DNA from: Sabethes cyaneus
Lineage: Eukaryota > Arthropoda > Insecta > Diptera > Culicidae
Direction: 5' to 3'
Assembly: GCF_943734655.1 (NCBI RefSeq)
Contig: NC_071355.1
Coordinates: 98,518,949 to 98,582,948, forward strand
DNA length: 64,000 nt
Shown here piece after piece: positions 23,882 through 35,067 of the stretch (position 1 is its first letter; each line of letters starts with the position of its first letter). The notes below the pieces were generated by a model that saw only the letters and a program-made list of their open reading frames with translations, was not told the DNA's origin and made no database searches. The translations under genes were made by a program, and so were the position numbers.

Positions 23882-24650
23882 TGCTGACTGAATTATTCAC
23901 AACTTTACTGCAAAATTTAAACAACATACTAACAAGCTTTAATAGCATTTCCAAATAATGGCTACATGAATTCTGCTTGTTTCGACGCATGTAGAAGGTA
24001 ATATAAAATGAAATGAAACCCGAAACGAAAGAATAATATATAAACAAACGAACCGAACTACTAAAACACACCAACACTGATGATGCACTTCAATAAGGAT
24101 AACAATAAGTGGAATCGTCGACGAAATCTCAAAAAGCTGTTTACGATAGTTTAATCCCGGTACAAGTTTAAAACAAATCAGCAGCAGTCTAAATAAAGTC
24201 GCAGTTTATATAAATATCTGGTAGCCGACTTCAATTTTATTTTATGTAAAGTGACGTGATTCAATGTGATCCTCAATTCCAATTTTACACGCCTGTAAGT
24301 TTCATACTTCTTGTGGCCAGACAAACGAAAAATTGCCAACAAACTGGTTTCACGATAACGTAACTGTGATCGGAAGTAAATTTAAATCAATCAATGTACA
24401 GAGACATTGTTGACATCATGACAAACCGCTAACACTTTTTTCACAATTTGTAGTTGCAAATACTGCAGCTAATCCATGATCACTGTAATATGGTATTGAT
24501 CCATCAAAAGCTGGCAGATAACTATTGTTGATCTGCAGATTAGTAATCGGGGAATTTTCAAGTCATTAGTCAATGCGTTACAGCTTAGACACATCCGGCA
24601 ACGCATGGTTTAATTCTTTTGTGCCTGTTTCATACGTAACGGTTCAATAA
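23882..24650 (-). promoter_or_regulatory. Duplicate of the protease upstream region
   Basis: Continues the homology of the decayed exon into upstream sequence. Patches align in order with 16097-16960, for example TTTCATACTTCTTGTGG versus TTTCATACTGTAAGTGG, and the block around 24535-24620. It carries GGGGAATTTTC at 24549-24559, a good kB-like match. It has no intact gene left to drive, as far as this window shows. Confidence 0.65.
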
Positions 24651-24680
24651 ACTTACCATAGCCCCTACTTATTTATATTA

Positions 24681-25240
24681 GACTAGCTAACCCGACAATC
24701 TTCGTATTGCCACAAATTAAACTGTGTTGTACATAAATAAAATTTTGCAAGTTTCTGAGGAGTTCAACCTTAGATGATTCATTTTGTAACTATGAAAGCA
24801 TGGGTAGTATAATATACAAATTTGCAATTTTTCCTCACAGTAAAGTAGAAAACAACTCTCCATTGCTTAGCCAGATAGTGGATAATAAAGCGAATAGCGA
24901 TAACCGCCGTGATTGTATAACATTTCACCGAATACCATTTCGCGAAAAACCTTAAGCGGAATGTACGATTTCACGGAAAACTTTTTCGTGGAAAGCACCA
25001 TTTCGCAGGGGTGATCCTCTCTTTACTCGCTGTCGCTCATTCGGACCCAACTGAAGGAAAGTTGTAGAGGTCAGTAGACCTAGGAAAACAAATAAACCTA
25101 GACAGAGCTGATTTCTGCGGGGGGGGGGCTGCCCCCCGCAATGGCCGGCGCTTCCGACGGCGGGTCGCCGGCAACACTCGCGGCCTACGGCCTTCTCGCC
25201 CTGAATCATCTAGAGTTAGTATAGATAGTTTTTGGCGGTC
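24681..25240 (+). repeat. RepA leader copy 3 with GC-rich core
   Basis: Begins GACTAGCTAACCCGACAATC and continues TGTTGTACATAAATAAA, like the other RepA leaders. It includes the AATACCATTTCGCGAAAAAC segment shared with 13.93 kb. It ends in a GC-rich tract (25118-25200) with self-complementary GCGGGGGG/CCCCCCGC and a GACGGCGGGTC segment also found at 27.63 and 53.17 kb. It carries no repeat units, so it is a leader-only or truncated copy. Confidence 0.65.
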
Positions 25241-25496
25241 TTTAGGCCATTGAAAATTAATTTTAAAGTTTTTGAAATTGGCTTGAAAAATCGGAGGGCA
25301 AAAAATAATTTTTGGGGTGCAAGTCGAATTTTTTTTAATAAAATCAAATTTCTGTTGGCTCGCCTAAAGAACTCGAAAAATGAGTGTACGGAGTGTTAAC
25401 GAGTCTAATATCAAGCAGAAATGGAAATTCAAACAAAAGAATTTGCAAAAATCGCCATTTTTTTATTTTTTCGTCTCGGTTCTTGCATGGAAAACA

Positions 25497-25519
25497 ATCT
25501 ATACCTATAAAGAAGGATT

Positions 25520-25557
<38 letters not shown>

Positions 25558-27758
25558 CTGTGTTCCTTATAGAATCAAAAACTACTGAACCAATCGGCGT
25601 GAAAATTTGCATGTAGAGGTTTTTGGGGCCAGGAAAGGTTTTAGTGATGGTTAGAGACCCCTCCCCCCACTAAGAGGGGGGGCTCCCATACAAATGAAAC
25701 ACAAATTTCTGCATAACTCGAGAACTAATCAAGCAAATAGAACCAAATTTGGCATGTGGGTGTTTTCGGTGACAAGAATTTATTCTAGGGTAATTTGAGA
25801 CCCCTCCCCTCTTTATAAGGGGAATTATAACTCCTCTCCCCTTTAAGAGGGGGGGTTTCCATACAAATTTCCTCATAACTCGAGAACTAATCAAGCAAAT
25901 GGAACCAAATTTGGCATGTGAAGGTTTTCGAGGGCAAGAAAATTTTCTATGTTGAATTAGGACCCCTCCTCACTTTAAGAGGGGGGGCTCCTGTACAAAT
26001 GAAATACAAATTTCCTCATAACTCGAGAACTAATCAAGCAAATGGAACCAAATTTGGCATGTGTGTGTTTTTGAAGACAAAATTTTTTTCTATGATGAAT
26101 TGGGACCCCTCCCCACTTTAAGAGGGGGGGGGCTCCTATACAAACGAAATACAAATTTCCTTATAACTCGAGAGCTAATCCAGCAAATGGAACCAAATTT
26201 GGCATGTAGGTGTTTTTGGAGGCAAGAATGTTTTCTATGATGAGTAAGAACCTCTCCCCACTTTAGGAGGGGGGGCTCCTATACAAATAAAATACAAATT
26301 TCCTCATAACTCGAGAACTAATCAAGCAAATAGAACCAAATTTGGCATGTGGGTGTTTTCGGTGACAAGAATTTATTCTATGGTAAATTGAGACCCCTCC
26401 CTCTTTATAAGGGGAATTGTAACTCCTCTCCCCTTTAAGAGGGGGGGCTTCCATACAAATTTCCTCATAACTCGAGAACTAATCAAGCAAATGGAACCAA
26501 CTTTGGCATGTGAAGGTTTTCGTGGGCAAGAAAATTTTCTACGGTGAATTAGGACCCCTCCCCACTCTAAGAGGGGGGGCTCCTGTACAAATGAAATACA
26601 AATTTCCTCCTAACTCGAGAACTAATCAAGCAAATAGAATAACATTTGGCATGTGGGTGTTTTTTTTGGTGACAAGAATTTATTCTATGGTGAATTGAGA
26701 CCCCTCCCCTCTTTATAAGAGGAATTATAACTCCTCTCCCCTTTAAGAGGGGGGACTTCCATACAAATTTCCTCATAACTCGAGAACTAATCAAGCAAAT
26801 GCAACCAAATTTGGCATGTGAAGGTTTTCGAGAGCAAGAAAATTTTCTATGGTGAATTAGGACCCCTCCCCACTTTAAGAGGAGGGGCTCCTGTACAAAT
26901 GAAATACAAATTTCCTCATAACTCGAGAACTAATCAAGCGAATTGAACCAAATTTGGCATGTGTGTGTTTTTGGAGACAATTTTTTTTTCAATGATGAAT
27001 TGGGACCCCTCCCCACTTTAGAAGGAGGGGTCCTATACAAACGAAATACAAATTTCCTCATAACTCGAGAACTAATCCAGCAAATGGAACCAAATTTGGC
27101 GTGTAGGTGTTTTTGGAGGCAAGAATTTTTTCTGTGATGAATTAGGACCTCTTCCCACATTAGGAGGGGGGGCTCCAATACAAATGAAATACAAATTTCC
27201 CCATAACTCGAGAACTAATCAAGCAAATAGAACCAAATTCGGCATGTGGAGGTTTTTGGAGGCAAAAATATTTTCTACGGTGAATTAGGATCCTTCCACA
27301 CTTCAAGAGGGGGGGCTTCTACACAAATGAAATACAAATTTCCTTATAATTTGAGTACTAATCAAGCAAATGGAACCAAATTTAGCATGTAGGAGATTTT
27401 TGAGTCTTGAATTTATTTTATGATAGTTAGAGACCTCTCACCCCTGTGGTAGGGGGATATGGACTCTCATACAAATAAAACAGAAATTTTTGCGAAACTC
27501 AAAAACCAATCCAACTCGAGAAATTCGAGACTCTTCCATAAAACATTAATCAATAACAAGACCACAAAAACTATCTATAGTAACACTAGATCATTTAGGA
27601 CGAGCCGGTCGCGAGTGTTGCCGGTGACCCGCCGTCGGAAACGCCGCCCACTGGGGGGCTTGCAAAACTCGAGAAGTGACAAAGATCATCCGAGATTCAT
27701 GATTTATGTACAACACAGGTTAATTTGTGGCAATACGAAGTTTGTCGGGTCAGCTAGT
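25497..27758 (-). repeat. RepA, full-length copy, about 12 units
   Basis: Minus orientation: the leader (TGACCCGACAAACTTCG) at the 27758 end, the GC-rich part at 27600-27660, then about twelve units down to the 3' end at 25497. The 3' end has a (CTGT)n microsatellite at 25520-25556 (GACA on the element strand). The conserved AACTAATCAAGCAAAT occurs near 25727, 25886, 26025, 26175, 26314, 26480, 26622, 26788, 26927, 27072, 27209 and 27353, so the spacing is 137-166 bp. No frame survives across units. This is the most complete copy in the window. Confidence 0.85.
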
Positions 27759-27896
27759 AACATATATATGAAAAGCAAAAATAGATTTGGTTTTCACGTT
27801 TAAACTTTAGGTAAAAATGTATTATTTTTGCTCGATTGCAAAATTCTCTGCCCAACACTGGAAGGACAAAAACTTTATACAATATTTGTAATAGCC

Positions 27897-28816
27897 TTGT
27901 TGACTAATGTTTTATGGAAGAGCCTAAGATCTCTCGAGTTTAATTAGTTTTTGAATAACGCAAAATTTCTGTTTCATTTTTATGAGAGTCCTTATCCCAC
28001 TACCAGAGGGGTGAGGGTTCTGAAACCATCATGAAATAAATTCACGCCTCCAAAATCCCCCACATGCCAGATATGGTTCCATTTGCTTGATTACTTCTCA
28101 AGTTATGAGTAAATTTGTATTTCAATTGTATGAGAGCCCCCCTCTTAAAGGGGAGAGGGATCATAATTCACCATAAAAAAATTCCTGTCTTCTAAAAACC
28201 CCACATACCAAATTTTATTCCATTTGCTTGATTAGTTCTCGAGTTATGAGGAAATTTGTATTTCATTTGTTTGGGAGCCCCCCCCCCCTCTTAAAAGGAA
28301 GGGGGGTCTCCACGTGCCAAATTTTGTTCCATTTCCTTGATTAGTTCTCGAGAAATAAGGTAATTTGTATTTCATTTGTATGGGAACCCCCTGCTAAAGG
28401 GATGAGGGGTCTTAATTAATCATAGAAAAAAATTTTGCATCCAAAACCCCCACATGCCAAATTTGGTTCCATTTTCTTGATTAGTTCTCGAGTTGTGAGA
28501 AAATTTGTATTTCATTTGTATGGGAGCCTCTTATAGCGGGGAGGGGTCATAATTCCCCTTCTAAAGAGGGAAGGGGTCTCAATCCACCATAGAAAAAATT
28601 CTTGCCACCAAAAACACCCACATGCCAAATTTATTTCCAATTGCTTGATTAGCTCTCTACTTATGCAGAACTTTGTGTTTCATTTGGATGGGAGCCCCCC
28701 TCTTAGTGGGGGGAGGGATCTCTAACCATCATAAGAACCTTCCCCGACCCAAAAAAAACCCTACATGCAAATTTTCACGCAATTCGGTTTTGTAGTTTTC
28801 GATTCTATAAGCAACA
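27897..28816 (+). repeat. RepA copy 5, opposite orientation
   Basis: Plus orientation, starting at TTGACTAATGTTTTATGGAA (so lacking the leader), with about six units and the 3' segment TTTCGATTCTATAAGCAACA. Together with 25497-27758 it forms a head-to-head inverted pair around about 27.83 kb. Confidence 0.75.
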
Positions 28817-29189
28817 TACTTTGATCACTACCTTCTTTATTTTAATATCTTGTGTAACCTAAATTTATACGAACAGACTCAATTTTTCTGTTTTTTGAGT
28901 ATTTAAACGGATATTTATCCTTTAGGAACATAAACTAAACGTCAATAATGCATCTATTGGCTTCATAAACAAAGCTGATGTTGAACGTCGCATTTGATTC
29001 AGTTGAAAAAAAAAATGAAGAACACAAAGATTTTGAATGCTATTCCGTTGTGTGTCCGAAAATTAATGGATGCCGTGCTGTGCAAAACGATATGTCACAC
29101 CAGGCTGTCGCTGGAAGTACAATATCTGGAAGGCAGTGGTGGGACAAATTCTTTTAAAACTAGAATCGTTCGAATCAGCAAGACATAGG

Positions 29190-29870
29190 CAAGACGCGTG
29201 AAATGGATACGAGAATGGAAACTCTAAACGGACGAAACAAAATTCGAACTGTGTTACTGAACGTGATGGCAAACAACCTACACCAGCTGCACAAAGCAAT
29301 CCATGCCACGATCGAAAAAATCTGGATGAAAGAAGAAATGCCTTCAGACTGGCTTGATCGTCTCATTTCCCCGATATACAAGTGTCCTTTCTTGTTCAAT
29401 TCGGTTGTAGTAACTATCGGAGCATAACACTTCTAAATTCCGCCTATAAGGCACTCTACCGTATTCTGTTCAACAGATTGAGACCGTTATCTGAATCTTT
29501 TGTCGGCGATTACCAGTATGGTTTTCGAGAAGGAAGATCAACTACGGATCAAATGTTCACCTTGCGTCAAATCCTTGACAAATTTCGGGAATACAACTTG
29601 TGGGCTCACCATCTGTTTGTGGATTTTAAGGCAGCGTACGATTCAGCGAAGAGAAATGAATATATATGGACATGTAGCTCGAATGCCAAAAGAACTGTCA
29701 GCGAAAATAGTGTTCAGCAGAGAACCTTGGCGAGGTCATCGGCTTCGAGAAAGATCACGCACTCGTTGGGTGTGTGCGATCGAGGAAGAGCCGCAGGGTG
29801 ACTAGAGACTAGCAGCCCAAAACCGAGAATCCTGGAAATCACTAATATATATGGCTGGGACCCGCTAATA
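29190..29870 (+). mobile_element. RTE-like fragment with internal deletion
   Basis: Two frames together give the RT front half (NSAYKALYRILFNRL, FREGRSTTDQMFTLRQILDK, HHLFVDFKAAYDS), then jump straight to the far C-terminus (YGHVARMPKELSAKIVFSRE). The RT core with the catalytic ADD box has been deleted at about 29645-29660. A frameshift separates the 29203-29427 and 29382-29801 segments. Confidence 0.75.
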
Positions 29871-30129
29871 TGGATTGTCGGCTGTTGACGTAAAGTAAAA
29901 TAAGTAGGTAACTGAAAGTGGTGGGTTCGTATGTGGCGCAAATTGAATGAAGAGCTTCATGAGCTCCACATGCAACGCACGGAGAACATTGGAAGAGCTA
30001 ATGTGATAGTCTGAGAATGTTTTTCGTGGAGTCATCTAGAGGTTTACTGGCGAACCTTGAAGGGAAGTTCGCATTTCAGCAGAACAACGAACCGAAGCTG
30101 CCAAGAAAATCAAGTTTTTCTTCCGGTCT

Positions 30130-31089
30130 TGTCGGGTCAAGCTCAAACTCCACAAAGCATGGAGTTGGACCTCAACTCCATCAACAATTGCTGGGCGATT
30201 CTCAATGGCAGTGTTGACAAAACTTGTGTTATCAATAAAAATAAGTACTTTAAAGCACTGGGGAGATAAGATAAGTAAGATAAACTTACTTTTAAAGACC
30301 ACATCGAAAGTATTCAAGCAAAATGTAATAAATATATGAAATGTTTACATCCTCTCATTAACAGAAATTCTAGACTTTGTCTGAAAAATAAACTATTGAT
30401 TTACAAACAAATTTTTAGACCGGCGATGTTATATGCCGTTCCGATTTGGTCAAGTTGTTGTATTACGAGGAAGAAGAGTCTTCAGAGGATTCAAAATAAA
30501 ATTTTGAAAATGATTTTGAAGCGTCCTCCTTGGTTTAGTACATTAGAATTATATAGACTTACTGGTGTTGAAACCCTAGAAACTATGTCAAACAAAATTA
30601 TTTCAAATTTCCGACAAAAATCGTCGCAATCCTCTATTGCTATGATTAGGTCTCTTTATAGATCATAAGTTAGCTAGGTTAGATATTAGGTTAAGATTTT
30701 TTTTTCCTTACATTTAGGTTGTAATCCCTACTGCTAAATAATCTTAATTGTCGTAACAAATCACAAGAAATCAGAATAATAGTATATAATGCAATTCTAA
30801 TAGTGTTGAAAAGTCACCACTTGTGATTGAACACACAATATGATATAGGATAATTACTCTTAAGTATTTTATGTATTCGATTATTTGCCCCAATAAAAAA
30901 AAAGCACTGGGGAGCATAGATAAATTCCAAAAATTGACGAATAGCTATTTGTATCGCGCATGTCTGGATGCGATGACCGATTATACAGCGAATAAAAACT
31001 TCAACGCTGTTTTTTCTCGACACCAGGTTTTCGAATTGTACAGAACTTTTAATGTAAAAAATACTCTAATGAAACCTACTGGATTTTGA
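30130..31089 (+). pseudogene. Unknown frame interrupted by a Jockey insertion
   Basis: Sequence before and after the insertion at 30266-30900 reads in one open frame once the insertion and one copy of its TSD are ignored. The upstream side includes INNCWAILNGSVDKTCV, the downstream side LYRACLDAMTDYTANKN and FELYRTFNVKNTLMKPTGF, then TGA at 31087-31089. I do not recognise the product. It may be a host exon, a processed pseudogene or part of another element. No clear start or splice site was found. Confidence 0.35.
30266..30900 (+). mobile_element. 5'-truncated Jockey-clade (Juan-like) insertion
   Basis: 635 bp encoding the C-terminal tail of a Jockey-type reverse transcriptase (KDHIESIQAKCNKYMKCLHP, IYKQIFRPAMLYAVPIWSS, KSLQRIQNKILKMILKRP), followed by an untranslated tail ending AATAAAAAAA. 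Flanking direct repeats AAAGCACTGGGGAG (30252-30265 and 30901-30914) are its TSD. The tail frame has no obvious breaks up to TAA near 30668, so the insertion looks fairly young. The Juan assignment is from general resemblance. Confidence 0.8.
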
Positions 31090-32065
31090 AGCTCTTTTTC
31101 ATCTAGTTTCTGATTCATGTGATTTAATTCGTATCCGTCTGCCCGTAGTCGAGTAATTCAGAGTCAAAATTATATTTTTTATATTAAAAGTTCTACAGTT
31201 CTCAAACAAGCAAAAATAGAGGTATACTATTTTCGGTAAAGATATGTATTTTTACTATTTGTTAACTTTGTAAAACATGAAAAAGTCATACAACTACTAA
31301 AAAAAGCGTTAAAATAGAAAAACTGATTTTAACGATTCATATATAAGAAATAGGATTTTTCTAACTTCACCGAAGAGATAGAAGGCTACTGTCTTCAACA
31401 AAATTTCTTGCTATAATATGCTCTAAAACTTTATAGAACACATAATATTATATTGAAACTGAGGAAAAATACCTTTTTTAGGATTATTCAATTTGAATTC
31501 CACCAGAATAGAACCTTTAATTTCAAGTAACTCTTTCGAAGGTTCCATAAACCTAAGAACAAGTTTCCCACCCAAAATTCTAATGAGCACGTTTTTTGGT
31601 TTTGGATCACTGCAGATAGGGGAGATTGACAATTTTGTTTTCCCATATGAAAACAGAATTGTCAATGTTAGTCTAATGTGCAACGTTTAAAATACAAAAA
31701 AAACGAATCAATTCGACTTTCGCGTGATAGAGAAAAAAAATATTTAAAATGAGCCAAAAAATATGGCACTAAAAGCCTCCCGAACTAAATACATAAGAAA
31801 AATTAAAAAAATAATGAGATCGGCACTTTATTTTGTCTAACAGTGTATTATAAGGTTGAACAAATACGCGCCATGAACACCAATGAAATTAAAAGTGAAT
31901 TATGACTACTGAACTATTCATGAATGCGCTATAGAACAGTCATTTATTTATATCCCTTTACGAATAGTGTATCAACTAATATAAGCACCCACGCTTTTGT
32001 GGGTGTATATTTCTAACGTCGATGTCCATCCGCAGCTTTATTGATAACGTTTTAGTTTGCTTCCT
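31090..32065. other. Intergenic DNA
   Basis: AT-rich, with no gene-like frame. The right-hand end is the 3' flank of the protease gene on the minus strand. Confidence 0.4.
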
Positions 32066-32071
32066 TTTATT
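32066..32071 (-). terminator. Poly(A) signal of the mucin-linker protease
   Basis: Minus-strand AATAAA about 12 nt beyond the stop codon, again implying a very short 3' UTR. Confidence 0.5.
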
Positions 32072-32082
32072 TTATCGTCGTA

Positions 32083-35067
32083 TTAAAGATTCAACTTTGA
32101 TTCGATCCACGGTATATACGGGCCCACCTTCACGTATACTCCTGGAAAACCTTCCTTCGCACACTCATATCCGTAAGATACAATTCCAACCAGATTGTAA
32201 TAGTAGTACTGTCCATTTGTCGAGCGCTGTTGATGGTGAGAATAATTTATAAAAAGGCGGTTAGTTTGCAATGCCAAAACGAAAAGTGGTATTATAATGA
32301 TCGGCAGCGCTGATTTATTAACCTTATGTCTGAGCAATAAGTATTTTTGTATTACTAATTTGGCTCGCGCTGTGCCTTAACCCGGTAAAAGAACTCATCA
32401 AAAATTATTTGTATTCATATTGTATTACGAAACCACGCCCACCTGCGGTAACATCAGCGGTCCACCGCTGTCGCCTTGACAGGAATCCTTTCCGCCCTGG
32501 GGAAACCCGGCACAAAGCACAGTATCGTCAAATACCTGATTCGGAAAGTACAACTGATAGTTGAAGGCACATTGGTCAGTCGGAAGGATGACCACTTGCA
32601 CTTCCTGAAGTCGACTAGCGGTTGGGCCTCGGAAAGACGTTGTACCCCAGCCGGCAACGAATGGTGAGTAGTAAGTTATGTCAGATGAACGAATTGCCTG
32701 CTCTACCGGCAAACAAATGATCTTAATTGCATCCGAAATCTGCACATCTTGTTGCAAACGAATGAGAGCAATGTCATGTTGAACCGTCTTCTCATTATAC
32801 TGCTCATGGGTGAAGGATTTTTCGACGTAAATATCGATAGGATTTGCACCGTCACTGTCAGAGGTTATGTCATACTCTCCGAGTCTTACAAAGTAAAGTA
32901 AATTTTGAATACAATGTGCAGCACTTAGCACGTGTCTACTCGTTATCAAAGTGCCTCCACATAGAAATCTCGGTCCAGTGGTTAGATCAAAATTGCTCGC
33001 ACGGTAACCCAATGCAGCAATCCACGGCCACGCTCCACGTTGGGCATCCACTCCACCAACGACTCGCGAATGAGATGCGTTGGACATTCCACACATGTCG
33101 ACAGGATTTGTAGGTAATCTGTATTGTCCATACTGTTGTCCAATGGTACTAGTAGGAGCGGTTTGAGTAGTTTGAGTAGCCATTGACTGTACATTTGAGA
33201 AGAAGAATGATCCTGAGGTAGCAGCAGTAGTAGTGATTTGCTGTGCGAATCTGAACACGGCACAGCACACCTAAAATTGAAACCAAATTCTATCAAAAAA
33301 AATTTCTACAAATATTTCCACCATTGCCTACAATTTGTGAAGTATCGCGATTTCCACAAATGCTCTGAAGCACAAAATTTTCTATATTAGGATCACGCTT
33401 CTGAGAGTTTTGAATGAGGAGACGCATTATGGAATCACAGTTGACGTAAGGTATACATGAGCCAGTTTGCCCGTCTGGAGTGAAGCAAATATCATCTAAA
33501 AAAAAAGAAAAAGAAAATGCGAGTACGTGTGAAGATGAAAAATTATCAGTTGAAATAATCGATATTGGATACCTAAACTATCGAAAGGTATTTAAAGCAT
33601 AGTTCTGCTGTCTAACATCTATGCAAGGACAGCCGTTGGGCAGCTGTCTAGGCAACGGTCGCGGGTCAATGCCGGATGAAGTGGGGGGAATACCAGGTGG
33701 TAGATAAGGAGGACACGTTGGCGGTATTGGTGAACAAGTTGTTGATGTAGTTTGAACAACACCTGGCGACGTGGGCGGGTAAAGTGTAGACAAGAATGTG
33801 GGAAAAGTTGGAAGAGGTGATATATTAGTCACTGTCGTTATTGGGGGTAGAGTCGTTAGTGTAACTCTTGGAATTGTGCTGGTAGGAAAAGGTGTGGTAA
33901 ACGTTACTGTTGGGAAGAGCGAGGAAATTAGTGTCGACGTCAAGGGAGCTGTTGGAAATGTTTGAGTTATCAAAGATGAATTAACGGTAGACGCACTGGA
34001 AGTGGCAAATGTAGTGCTTGTTAATGGGACAGTAGGTACTGTTGAAGTGATAGGGGATGTAGTCACTGTTATTGGAGTTCCTGTAGATTGTGTTGTTTGA
34101 AATGTCGTCGATGTCAGCGCGGGAAATGTTGATAACGTTGTGCTGAACAATGTACTTTGAGCGGTCGTTGTGGTACTGGATGGAACAGATGTGGTGGTGG
34201 TTGTTCCGGTGCTAGCGTTCATGGGTGTCGTTGTAAGCGGAATGAAAGTGAACGGTGACGTCGTAGTTGTGGAAGGAAATGTGTATCCGTTTGGCAGTGT
34301 GATGAAAGGAAACGGAGTTGTTGTCTGGAAGTGAAGCCAGCAAATCTCCTTCCATTGACCAAGTTTTGCAATCCACGGAAACAGCAATAATTTCCAACAA
34401 ACATCAGCTAGTGACATAATTTGAAATAATCAACACCATTCACCACTATAACACACTACGAGAAACTATGTAGAACTAACCAGCTATTAACTGTCACATC
34501 GCTTAATAAATGCATCAGCCACTGACTAAATCATTGAATCTGAACAATGTATATTCTAGACAGCAATACATTTCACAAATAAAAACTCAATGTCATATGC
34601 ACTTTTTAATAACAATTACGATAGTTATATGGTGTCATTCGGATCCCTGTTTGGATACTTCGTAAACCAAAGCTAACCATCAGATACTGATCAATGGTGA
34701 ATTATTTAGTATCTCAAGCGATAACTAACCCAAAAGCTTGAACGTAAAAAATCAATTCATTTATGCATCACTTGAATAAAAAATTCGAACTTGAACGACA
34801 ATAAAGTTATCAGAGCATAAAGCTTACTGAGCAATGCTGTTGGATTTGCAATTGCTCACTAGAATGAATAAACAGTTTGGAAACTGAATGAATTGCTCTT
34901 AATCGTGAGAATTACAGCAAAACCATTACAAAAGGTTATGGTCATCTCATACCAAATTAAATAAAAAGAATTTCAAACAGTACATCGATGAACCAAAAAT
35001 TGAACTTACTTTGACCGCTCACATTATTCATGTGGACTGCGATGAATGTCAATAGCAGAATAATCAT
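32083..35067 (-). CDS. CLIP-domain serine protease, mucin-like linker, frameshifted
   Basis: Five exons on the minus strand: 35010-35067, 33573-34407, 33332-33495, 32443-33270, 32083-32226. Exon 1 encodes a signal peptide (MIILLLTFIAVHMNNVSG). Exon 2 gives more than 200 residues of Thr/Ser/Pro-rich, mucin-like sequence. Exons 3-4 supply one CLIP domain (CFTPDGQTGSC...VNC...SIC...VCC). The activation site HSR/VVGG precedes a trypsin-like domain with SAAHC, DIALI and KDSCQGDSGG (Asp six before Ser: Arg/Lys specificity). The last exon ends YIPWIESKLNL. All later phases agree, but exon 2 is one base out: the frame reaching 33586 hits TAG, while the frame needed by exon 3 reads FDSL just before the donor. 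The total of 2,029 nt is one more than a multiple of three. An extra T in ACCTTTCGATAG (about 33583-33588) explains it: a real lesion, an allele or a sequence error. The start of exon 2 (34407) is less certain. Confidence 0.8.

Noticed and set aside
25384..25616. Frames rich in LSVCLSVCLSV
   Set aside because: Produced by translating the (CTGT)n microsatellite at the end of RepA.
25670..27178. Series of 60-80 codon frames with similar peptides
   Set aside because: They are translations of the RepA repeat units, occur on both strands, and are broken by each unit's length variation.
25497..27758. CRISPR-like array of regularly spaced repeats
   Set aside because: Units are 137-166 bp, wholly repetitive with no unique spacers, in a eukaryotic context, with other copies elsewhere.
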